A stretch of 10,090 bases of DNA, from positions 1 to 10,090 of the forward strand of contig DAOTXK010000143.1 of assembly GCA_034435395.1 (NCBI GenBank), written 5' to 3'. The notes under the pieces were generated by a model. That model ran no database searches, was not told the origin of the DNA, and was given only the letters and a program-made list of their open reading frames with translations. The stretch's first letter is position 1; every line of letters starts with the position of its first letter. Of this stretch, positions 1-6,180 are shown in pieces. A program made the translations under genes and the position numbers. This DNA is from DAOTXK01 sp034435395. GTDB taxonomy: Bacteria > Chloroflexota > Anaerolineae > Aggregatilineales > Ch27.

Positions 1-1421
1 ACCGAAAACAGATCGAAGACGATCAGGACGATCAACGCGCTGCGACGCCAGAAATCGCCGGGTTTCTCCAGCAGCCAGGGGATCGTCAGCAGCGTCAGAG
101 CCGCCACGAGTGTTGAGAAAGCCATCGCGGGCAGGGCGTCAACATAGGCTTCCCGCCCCGGCCCCAGCCAGAGGATAAAAACCGCTCCGGTCCCCAGCCC
201 CGTCAATATCACCAGGAGGCCCAGGGCTTGCCGCAGGGTGCGCCCGGCAGCCCCCTCCCCCGGCGGGTCCCAGGCCGCCAGCCGGGCCATCCCCAGCCCG
301 GCCAGCACGCTGAGCGACAGGGCAACGACCACTGCCGCCCGTTCCTGGCCACGAAACAGCCGCAGCCCCGGCAGGACGTTGTACAGCACTCCGTAGAGGG
401 CCGTGTTGCCGCCAAAGCTCAGGCCCAGCCCGACCAGCACCGCTCCGCCCCAGAAGCCCCAATCCCGCGCCCGCCGCCAGAGCGCCATTCCGACCAGGGC
501 CAGCCCGGCGATCCCCACGTACAGCGGCGACCACACGCTCAGGATTCGCGGATACACCATCTGGAGGACATCATAGATGGGAAAGCCGTTGCGCTTGGCC
601 TCAAAGCCGAGGTCAACGCGGGTGGTGTGCTGCACATACTCCACGGCGGGAAGGAGCTGGACCGCCGCCAGCGCCGCACCCAGGATACCAACCGCCCCCG
701 CCCCGACGACCAGGGCCGTCCAGCGGAGGCGGCGCTGGTAGACGCGATAGGCCAGAAAGGCGACCGTCAGGCAGGCCAGAAGCCAGTTGGTCTGGGGATG
801 CCCGGCCAGCAGACTCAGCCCCAACGACAACCCGCTCAGCGCCAGCCAGGGCGGGCGTATCTTCCCCTGGGCGGTCGCCTGATGGACGCCCAGCAACAGC
901 AACGGTCCCCAGACGGCGGCCTCTAACAGCGCCAGTTGCAGCGGCGGATATCCGGTCAGAAAGCCGCCGTAGGCCCAGGTCAGCGCGGCGACCAGCCCGC
1001 CGGGGATGCTGCCCGGCTCGCCTGCGGTCAGGCCGCGCACCAGGGCGTACATCAACAGGCTCGCCAGCAAAACATGCCCGGCCATCTCCAGCTCAAGGGC
1101 GTGATACGTCCACTCGCCAGCGATCCCGCTCAGCGCGACCGTCAGCAGCCGGGGCGGGTAGAACACCGCCGACTGCGAATCCGCCAGGAAAGGCAGCCCG
1201 CCGTTGTTGTAGGGATTCCACAGCGGAACCTCGCCCTGCCACAGCCGCGCCGCCTGATAGGCCCCGAAGGCGACGAACTGCCCGGAAAAATCACCCTCGA
1301 TCAGTGATACCTGGTCGCCGGGCACGGGCGTCAGGAACCGCCAGAAGAAGGCCATCCCTAGCAACACCAGGAGCAGACAGGCCAGCAGATCAAACCGCCA
1401 GCGGTCAACGAATCGCCTCAT
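1..1421 (-). CDS. YfhO-like polytopic membrane protein (GT-C type), 3' end cut by window edge
   Basis: The frame opens at an ATG at 1421 and stays open for 473 codons to the left edge, so the C-terminus is missing. After a short basic N-terminus and a first membrane segment (about residues 11-30) comes an extracytoplasmic loop with G-D-F (43-45), GEVPLWNPYNNGG (63-75) and SAVFYPPRLL (84-93). This pattern is typical of YfhO-family proteins. Later matches are GHPQTN (207-212), QLLPAVEYV (255-263), SPLYVGI (298-304) and LRLFRGQERAAV (353-364). Many Leu/Ala/Gly-rich membrane spans lie between them. In Firmicutes, YfhO proteins are GT-C-type proteins needed to decorate cell-surface polymers with sugars from a polyprenyl-phosphate carrier. 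The same kind of role is inferred here; acceptor and sugar are unknown. The start overlaps the stop of the upstream gene as ATGA, so translation is probably coupled. Complete relatives are usually considerably longer, often 700 residues or more. Confidence 0.85.
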   Translation of the reverse strand, partial: MRRFVDRWRFDLLACLLLVLLGMAFFWRFLTPVPGDQVSLIEGDFSGQFVAFGAYQAARLWQGEVPLWNPYNNGGLPFLADSQSAVFYPPRLLTVALSGIAGEWTYHALELEMAGHVLLASLLMYALVRGLTAGEPGSIPGGLVAALTWAYGGFLTGYPPLQLALLEAAVWGPLLLLGVHQATAQGKIRPPWLALSGLSLGLSLLAGHPQTNWLLACLTVAFLAYRVYQRRLRWTALVVGAGAVGILGAALAAVQLLPAVEYVQHTTRVDLGFEAKRNGFPIYDVLQMVYPRILSVWSPLYVGIAGLALVGMALWRRARDWGFWGGAVLVGLGLSFGGNTALYGVLYNVLPGLRLFRGQERAAVVVALSLSVLAGLGMARLAAWDPPGEGAAGRTLRQALGLLVILTGLGTGAVFILWLGPGREAYVDALPAMAFSTLVAALTLLTIPWLLEKPGDFWRRSALIVLIVFDLFS

Positions 1422-3802
1422 CCGGTCTCGCCTCCTGGGGATGGCCCATCCACCGCCACACGGCTCAAATACACCACATCCGTGCGCTGCCCACCGTAGG
1501 GCGGGATGATGGGCAGCCGCTCAAAGACACCTGCCTCCGGCATCATGTATACGCCGACCTCAATCTGGTACACGCCGGGCGGTGTCTCTGGCGCGATAGT
1601 GAAAGTATGCGGATCAACCACCCCTTCGCCGGGCGTCCAGGTAGAGGTGGGCGCGGTCCATTCTGCCGGGTACGAATCCGAACTGCCGTAGATCGTTTCC
1701 GTCTCCCGATCCAACACGTGCACAAAGACTGTATAGTCCTGGTCCATCACCTGCAATCCCTCCCAATAGAGGGTAACAGTGAATTCCTCGCCGGGCGAGG
1801 CACGCCGCGCGCTGACTTCATAGCCGCGCAAGGCCATCTGGTGGTTGAAGTTGTCATAGCGGGCGTTGGGGAGACCGGAATCGGTTTCCGGCGGCAGGAG
1901 GTCGATCACCGGCTCGAGGAACAGCCGATCATCCCCTCCTTCCGACGTGAGTGACATCCGCTCGCCGGTAGTCAGGTCGTAGAGGCCCAGTGCCAGGGTG
2001 AGTCTGTCCGGCGTGTAGACGCCGTCCGGCAGCGTCACTACCACCGCTTCCGACCACTGCTGGCCGGGTTTGAGTCGTTCAGTTGCCAGCAGGCCGCGCC
2101 CCGGATAACGGTCACGCTGGGCAACGATGATGTTCACCCCGTCCAGGACGTGGAGGAAGAGACTCCACCGGCGGGATGGGACCTGCCTCACCTCCCAGTA
2201 AAGCGTCACGGCGATGTCTCCGCCGGGCCGGACCGCAGCCGGGTGGACCTGGTAGCCGCGCAGGCGCAGGGCCGGCCCCTCCGCCCCAGGCTCGAAGAAG
2301 TCCTGTTCGATGCCGGGGAGGTCGCCCGGCAGAGGGGCACCCAGCGGCGGCGGGGCGTAAGCCGGTCGTATCCAGGCCCACGGGGCCAGGACCGCCACCG
2401 CCAGATACAGCCCGGCCAGGCCGCTCCAGCTTACCCACTGCCAGCGCTGGCGCAACCACCAGGTCAGTCCGACCGCCAGCCACAGGCTGATGGGGCCGAT
2501 GGCCACGAACATCAACCGACCCTGCGAGGCGGGGGTGATGCCGGTCCAGTGCAAAAGAGCCGCAAAAGCTACCACCGGCCAGGCGACGATCAACACCAGC
2601 GGCGGCCCTGATCCCCTCTGCCGTGCGGGTACTCGCCCGGTCAGCCGCGCCAGCAGATACAGCGCGAAGCCCAGCAGGGCCATCCCGCCCAATACGTTAA
2701 AAACGAGGTACAGCGCCGCTGGCAGGGGGACGTTAACGCCGCCGAACAGGCCCCACCACGTCCGCAGAAACGACTCGCGCTCGCTCCAGAGCTGGGCGGC
2801 ATCGGTGGGAACCGCCCGCCCGCCGACGATCTGGAGGAAGACGTTCAACCCGGTGGGATCGCCGTAGAGTTGCCAGTTGCGCAGGTACCACCACCCGGCG
2901 ATCAGGAGAGTCAGCCCTCCGGAAACCACCCCGCCGATCACCAGGGGACGCCAGTCGCGCCGCCTCAGGCTGATCACCAGCAGCGTGAGCGCCACCAGCG
3001 GCAGCAAAAACCCGATGCTGACTTTCGCCAGCATGCCCGCGCCTGCCGTGACGCCCAGACCCACGTAGGCCGCATAGCCGGGTGCGGACGGCGCGTTCAG
3101 CAGGCGCGCCAGTTGCCATACCAGCAGCCCCGCCAGGAAATTGGACAGGTTGTCGTTGTTCACCGAGCTGCTGATAAACAGGAACATGGGGAGGAAAGCG
3201 TTTAACGCGGCCCCGCCCAGCGCCACTTCTGGCCAGTGAGGGAAGACCTCGCGCCCGATCAGGTAGGTCGCCAGCACCGTGCCCGCGCCCAACAGCACGG
3301 AGAAAAATCGGGCTACGTGCGCCGCCAGGACAGTCCCATACCAGGGCAGTGCCTCGCGGACGGGATCGTGCACGACAAGGTTGATATTGCCGTCTGGCGG
3401 GATGATACCCACATCGGCGTGGGGATTGATCTGGTATACCGACCGATAATCGGACGTGTCGATAAACAGCGTGCCCAGCGCCGCCAGGAGGTAATAGAGC
3501 GGTGGCTGGTTTCCTTCCTGCCGCCAGACGTCTGGACGAGCGGGGTCCTGTACGGGAAGGTCAAACCCGCTGACCGCCAGGTGCCGCACCAGCGGATAAT
3601 GCGATACCTCGTCCGACATTTCGAACAGAGGCGTGAGCAGGCTATAGGCCGTTCCCAGCAACACATACAGCCCCAGAATCGCCATCAAGATGCGGCGCAT
3701 CTTGATGCGGCGCATCTTGGTGCGGCGGTGCCACGCGTCGACCAACCAGCGCCTCCTGGCAGGAAGCTCGGTCATCTGCCCCAGTGCCTGTGTGAAGGCC
3801 AT
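1418..3802 (-). CDS. DUF2142/ArnT-like GT-C membrane protein with two C-terminal beta-sandwich domains
   Basis: Numbering is from the ATG at 3802 (794 residues). Residues 38-58 form a first membrane span. The following outer loop has the acidic pair D64-E65 in SDEVSH, then QPPLYYLL (99-106), as in the DUF2142 and PMT_2/ArnT families of polyprenyl-phosphate-sugar-dependent glycosyltransferases. Roughly ten more hydrophobic spans follow, with HVARFFSVLLG (162-172) and QGRLMFVAIGP (427-437). The tail holds two related beta-rich domains (about 512-636 and 654-784). Each begins LRGY and has PG, TLYWE, a hydrophobic strand ending HVLD, and Pro/Gly-rich turns. It likely transfers sugar at the outer membrane face, with the tail binding glycan or a partner; substrate unknown. 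The reading frame extends upstream to a TTG at 3964, but that stretch is Arg/Pro-rich and overlaps the preceding gene by 56 nt. I chose the first ATG after that gene's stop. No candidate has a clear Shine-Dalgarno, and ATGs at 3775, 3715, 3700 and 3685 are also possible; the last three best fit a start just before the first span. Confidence 0.85.
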   Translation of the reverse strand: MAFTQALGQMTELPARRRWLVDAWHRRTKMRRIKMRRILMAILGLYVLLGTAYSLLTPLFEMSDEVSHYPLVRHLAVSGFDLPVQDPARPDVWRQEGNQPPLYYLLAALGTLFIDTSDYRSVYQINPHADVGIIPPDGNINLVVHDPVREALPWYGTVLAAHVARFFSVLLGAGTVLATYLIGREVFPHWPEVALGGAALNAFLPMFLFISSSVNNDNLSNFLAGLLVWQLARLLNAPSAPGYAAYVGLGVTAGAGMLAKVSIGFLLPLVALTLLVISLRRRDWRPLVIGGVVSGGLTLLIAGWWYLRNWQLYGDPTGLNVFLQIVGGRAVPTDAAQLWSERESFLRTWWGLFGGVNVPLPAALYLVFNVLGGMALLGFALYLLARLTGRVPARQRGSGPPLVLIVAWPVVAFAALLHWTGITPASQGRLMFVAIGPISLWLAVGLTWWLRQRWQWVSWSGLAGLYLAVAVLAPWAWIRPAYAPPPLGAPLPGDLPGIEQDFFEPGAEGPALRLRGYQVHPAAVRPGGDIAVTLYWEVRQVPSRRWSLFLHVLDGVNIIVAQRDRYPGRGLLATERLKPGQQWSEAVVVTLPDGVYTPDRLTLALGLYDLTTGERMSLTSEGGDDRLFLEPVIDLLPPETDSGLPNARYDNFNHQMALRGYEVSARRASPGEEFTVTLYWEGLQVMDQDYTVFVHVLDRETETIYGSSDSYPAEWTAPTSTWTPGEGVVDPHTFTIAPETPPGVYQIEVGVYMMPEAGVFERLPIIPPYGGQRTDVVYLSRVAVDGPSPGGETG
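3683..3727 (-). repeat. 15-bp tandem repeat forming an 11-bp-arm hairpin at the start of the DUF2142-like gene
   Basis: A 15-bp unit (plus-strand GATGCGGCGCATCTT) occurs at 3689-3703 and 3704-3718, with a partial third copy at 3719-3727 differing at 3720. In the protein this gives KMRRI-KMRRI just before the first membrane span. Positions 3683-3693 and 3697-3707 are perfect 11-bp inverted arms around GGC, so the mRNA can fold into a tight stem. That stem contains the ATGs at 3700 and 3685, two candidate starts. It could limit initiation there, or simply be a product of slippage. The repeat and arms are seen directly; any regulatory role is inferred. Confidence 0.8.
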
Positions 3803-3908
3803 CCCCAGGCGGGGGGAGTTTACCGGAAAGGGGCCGAATTTTCTATCGGCGGGATCATGACTACGCGAAAACAGCCTGAGAGGTGTAGTTGGCGGACCCG
3901 CCAGCGGC

Positions 3909-5054
3909 CTACCGCAACGCCGCAAACAGGTCGAGCGTCTCTGCCGCGATCCGCTGCCAGGCAAACCGGTCCGCCAGCGTCCGGGTGCCCGCCGCCAGTC
4001 GGGCGCGCAACTCCGGCTGCGCGGCCAGGGCCTGCATGGCCCGCGCCAGCTCGCTCACCGAGTCCGGCGGGACGAGCAGCACGTTCTCGCCATCAACCAG
4101 CTCCGGCGTCGGCACAGCGGGTCTGGTGGTGATGATGGCACAATGATGCGCCAGCGTTGCCATAAACGTCCCCCGCCGGAACGATACCCCATCCCGGTAT
4201 GGCAGGACACAAAAATCACAGGCATACAGATACCCGCTGACCTCGTCCGGCTGGATGTAGCCGGTCCACAGCACCCGGTCCGTGAGGCCGAGCGCCTCGA
4301 TCAGGTCATCAATTTCGTCAGCATACTCAAGGTTGGTGGGGTCGCTGGCCCCGGTCCGCCCGCCCAACATCAGCAGCCTGACCGGCCTGTCATCTTCGCC
4401 CACCTGCGCCAGCGCCCGCAGCAACGTATCCACCCCTTTGCTCCGATTCAGGAAGCCGAAATATCCGATCAGTATCCCCTCCGGCCCGATTCCCAAGCGC
4501 GCCCGCCACAGATCGCGATCAAACTCTTCACGCGGCAGCTGGGGAATGTTTGAACCAATGGGTATCCGGCACAGACGGCCAACGCCTCCCGCCTGAAGCA
4601 GCTGCTGCTCATCTTCAGGATTGGTCACGATGACCGCATCGGCGTGGCGGGCCAGAGCCAGCACGGCGCGCTCGCGGAGCGCCCCCGCTTTGGGGAACAG
4701 GTACGGCACCCGCAGGTCGTGAAACGTCACCACACAGGGGATGTCGCCCAGCAGCCAGGGGATCAGGTGCACCAGCCCGGCCATGTTGTACGCCGCTGTC
4801 TGGTACTGGAGATTGACCACGTCCAGGCGGTTGGCCTGCGCCCATCGCCTGACCCGCCAGAGGGCAGCCAGGTTCCAGTTACGGACGGAAGCGCACACTT
4901 CCACCCCGGGGTCGCCCTCGCCGATGCCGGATTCGTCCGTCAGCACGAATACCCCGTGTCCCGCCCTGACAAACGCCTTCCCCAGCTCGCGGGTGAAATC
5001 CGCCACCCCTCCCTGCATCGGCGTGTATTCGCCGCTGATCAACCCGATGCGCAC
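3909..5054 (-). CDS. Family 4 (GT-B) glycosyltransferase
   Basis: The product is a predicted cytosolic retaining glycosyltransferase of 381 residues, the usual GT4 length. The N-terminal Rossmann half opens MRIGLISGEYTPMQGGVADF, with the Gly-Gly loop that contacts the acceptor and donor. It continues through VVTFHDLRVPYLFPKAG (108-124) and VTNPEDEQ (143-150). The donor-binding half contains IGYFGFLNRSKGVDTLL (196-212), LMLGG (228-232), VLWTGYIQPDEVSGYL (261-276) and a nucleotide-sugar segment at 286-310. The usual E-x7-E there is replaced by RDGVSFRRGT, so the first acid is Asp and the second is missing; I have seen this variant in some GT4 subfamilies. The start is GTG, supported by an upstream GGAGGA. 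The gene begins 2 nt after the GT2 stop and leads toward the DUF2142-like gene 106 bp on. It probably adds a sugar to the glycan begun or extended by the GT2 neighbour. Donor and acceptor cannot be read from the sequence. Confidence 0.93.
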   Translation of the reverse strand: MRIGLISGEYTPMQGGVADFTRELGKAFVRAGHGVFVLTDESGIGEGDPGVEVCASVRNWNLAALWRVRRWAQANRLDVVNLQYQTAAYNMAGLVHLIPWLLGDIPCVVTFHDLRVPYLFPKAGALRERAVLALARHADAVIVTNPEDEQQLLQAGGVGRLCRIPIGSNIPQLPREEFDRDLWRARLGIGPEGILIGYFGFLNRSKGVDTLLRALAQVGEDDRPVRLLMLGGRTGASDPTNLEYADEIDDLIEALGLTDRVLWTGYIQPDEVSGYLYACDFCVLPYRDGVSFRRGTFMATLAHHCAIITTRPAVPTPELVDGENVLLVPPDSVSELARAMQALAAQPELRARLAAGTRTLADRFAWQRIAAETLDLFAALR

Positions 5055-5056
5055 GA

Positions 5057-6025
5057 TCAGTCCTCCCCTCGCAGACCGGTCCGCAGCACCTCGCGGTATG
5101 CCGCCATCCGGGCGCGTCGCAGTTCAGGCTTGTGCCCCAGTCGTCCCTTGATCCATTCCAGCAGCCACTGCCAGGCGTACAGCGCCAGCAGGTAGAGCCG
5201 CAGGGTTTCCCCCGCCAGAAGGCCGTGATGTTTGCGGAAGTAATGCACCTTACTCTGCTGGAAATAAATGTGCCGCCGCGCCTCCACCTGGTCGGCGCTT
5301 TTGCCGCCGTGATGCACGATCTGAGCGGTGCCCACATATACGGCTCTCCAACCTGCCCCCCTGGCTCGACGACACCAGTCCATCTCCTCCGAGTACATCA
5401 CAAAACGCTCGTCCAACCCCCCGATCTGCTCGTACACGTCACGGCGGACCATCAGCGCCGATCCCTGCATCCAATCCACGTCCAGCACGGCGTCGTCGGG
5501 CGCGTCGCTGATGTAATACCGCCGCAACACGCCCGGTGGCGCATACGGTTGCAGCCAGGTGCTCTCAAACAGCGCGGTCACCAACGTGGGGAACCGCCGT
5601 CGGGTGGACTGGGTGGTTCCATCCGTATTCAGAGTGCGCGGCCCCACGATGCCGACGTCTGGATGGGCATCCAGGTAGGCGGCCAGCACCGGCAACGCGT
5701 CGCCGACGATCGCGGTATCCGGGTTGAGCAGCATCAGGTAGCGGCCTCGCGCCGCCGCCAGCCCGAGGTTATTACCCCGGCTGAAGCCGATGTTCTCCGG
5801 CTGGGCCAGCACCCTGACCTGCGGGAAACGGCTGAGCACCTCCCGGCTGTGATCGGTGCTGCCCGACTCGACGACAATGATCTCCACCCTGAGACGATCA
5901 TCGCCATCAGACCGATCGTCTTCCGGCGGCACCACTCTCACCGGCCCGGCCAGGACGCTCGCCAGACACGCGGCCAGCAGATCGGCCACGTTCCAGCTGA
6001 CAATGATGATCGAGAGATCGACCAT
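5057..6025 (-). CDS. Family 2 (GT-A) glycosyltransferase, WbbL/rhamnosyltransferase-like
   Basis: The product is 322 residues long. It has the GT-A order of motifs: SIIIVSWNVADLLAACLASV (5-24), VVESGSTDHS (51-60), AQPENIGFSRGNNLGLA (74-90), LMLLNPDT (97-104, the metal/nucleotide-binding position), QGSALMVRR (187-195) and ERFVMYSEEMDWCRRARGAGW (206-226), which holds the putative catalytic acids. This resembles WbbL-like transferases, which add rhamnose or similar sugars to polyprenyl-linked or O-antigen-like glycans. The sugar here is unproven. The C-terminus (268-322) is basic, with a moderately hydrophobic stretch near 274-292 that may sit on the membrane. It lacks the two clear spans of CsbB/DPM1-type enzymes. 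The ATG at 6025 has GGGGAG four bases upstream and is the first gene after the divergent promoter region, so it leads the operon. Oddities are an acidic insert at about 30-44 and Glu rather than the usual Asp at position 53. Confidence 0.93.
   Translation of the reverse strand: MVDLSIIIVSWNVADLLAACLASVLAGPVRVVPPEDDRSDGDDRLRVEIIVVESGSTDHSREVLSRFPQVRVLAQPENIGFSRGNNLGLAAARGRYLMLLNPDTAIVGDALPVLAAYLDAHPDVGIVGPRTLNTDGTTQSTRRRFPTLVTALFESTWLQPYAPPGVLRRYYISDAPDDAVLDVDWMQGSALMVRRDVYEQIGGLDERFVMYSEEMDWCRRARGAGWRAVYVGTAQIVHHGGKSADQVEARRHIYFQQSKVHYFRKHHGLLAGETLRLYLLALYAWQWLLEWIKGRLGHKPELRRARMAAYREVLRTGLRGED
5061..5066 (-). promoter_or_regulatory. Ribosome binding site for the GTG-started GT4 gene
   Basis: On the minus strand GGAGGA lies 6 nt before the GTG at 5054, inside the last codons of the GT2 gene. 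This near-ideal Shine-Dalgarno decides the non-ATG start and implies reinitiation by ribosomes finishing the GT2 gene, whose TGA (5059-5057) is 2 nt from the GTG. Confidence 0.75.
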
Positions 6026-6057
6026 ATCACTCCCCAGCGCGGAATCCGTTCACCTCA

Positions 6058-6146
6058 ACCGGATTTTACCGGCTCTGTGCAGACTGGTCACACTTTTTTT
6101 ACAAATCAGGTGGATCATAAGGCCAGATCATCAAACCAAATCCGGT
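6058..6146. repeat. 9-bp inverted repeat spanning the divergent intergenic region
   Basis: ACCGGATTT at 6058-6066 is exactly inverted as AAATCCGGT at 6138-6146. The left arm is followed by a second ACCGG at 6068-6072, 10 bp downstream of the first. The second ACCGG and its flank (TTACCGG, 6066-6072) are also inverted as CCGGTAA (6142-6148). The proposed minus-strand -10 box (6063-6068) lies on the left arm. This could be an operator that loops or co-regulates the two divergent transcripts. Spacing between arms is 71 bp. No regulator gene is nearby. Confidence 0.35.
6063..6091 (-). promoter_or_regulatory. Candidate sigma70-type promoter for the GT2-led operon
   Basis: On the minus strand GTGACC (6091-6086, four of six matches to TTGACA) is followed after exactly 17 bp by TAAAAT (6068-6063, five of six matches to TATAAT). 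Transcription would start near 6056, giving a leader of about 30 nt before the ATG at 6025. The site lies in the AT-richer core of the intergenic region, beside a run of seven T. The match is good but was found by eye. Confidence 0.5.
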
Positions 6147-6166
6147 AACCATGCCTTACCAACAAG

Positions 6167-6172
6167 AAAGGA
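6167..6172 (+). promoter_or_regulatory. Ribosome binding site fixing the start of the exported repeat protein
   Basis: AAAGGA sits 8 nt before the ATG at 6181. The in-frame ATG at 6151 has no comparable site and would put a polar ten-residue tail in front of the signal peptide. The site therefore decides in favour of 6181. Confidence 0.75.
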
Positions 6173-6180
6173 CTGAGACG

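Noticed and set aside
228..926. Plus-strand open frame of 232 codons opposite the YfhO-like gene
   Set aside because: It is Gln/Arg/Pro-rich with no domain, while the opposite strand reads continuously as a YfhO-like membrane protein.
3803..3964. N-terminal extension of the DUF2142-like protein to a TTG at 3964
   Set aside because: It overlaps the GT4 gene by 56 nt, begins at a weak codon and translates to an Arg/Pro-rich stretch unlike the family. The 106-bp gap 3803-3908 holds no other gene, and I found no clear promoter or terminator in it.
3236..4132. Plus-strand open frame of 298 codons opposite the DUF2142-like and GT4 genes
   Set aside because: Its composition is that of an antisense shadow, it has no recognisable motif, and it crosses two well-supported minus-strand genes.
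6098..6126. Plus-strand promoter using TTTACA as a -35 box
   Set aside because: No acceptable -10 hexamer falls 15-18 bp downstream (the sequence there is GC-rich AAGGCCAGA).
5132..6148. Plus-strand open frame of 338 codons antisense to the GT2 gene
   Set aside because: It is rich in Arg, Gln, His and Pro with no domain signal, and lies opposite a gene with complete GT2 motifs. It is a GC-bias shadow.
6151..6180. Earlier ATG at 6151 as start of the exported protein
   Set aside because: It has no ribosome binding site and would place a polar peptide ahead of the signal sequence. The ATG at 6181 has AAAGGA at 8 nt.
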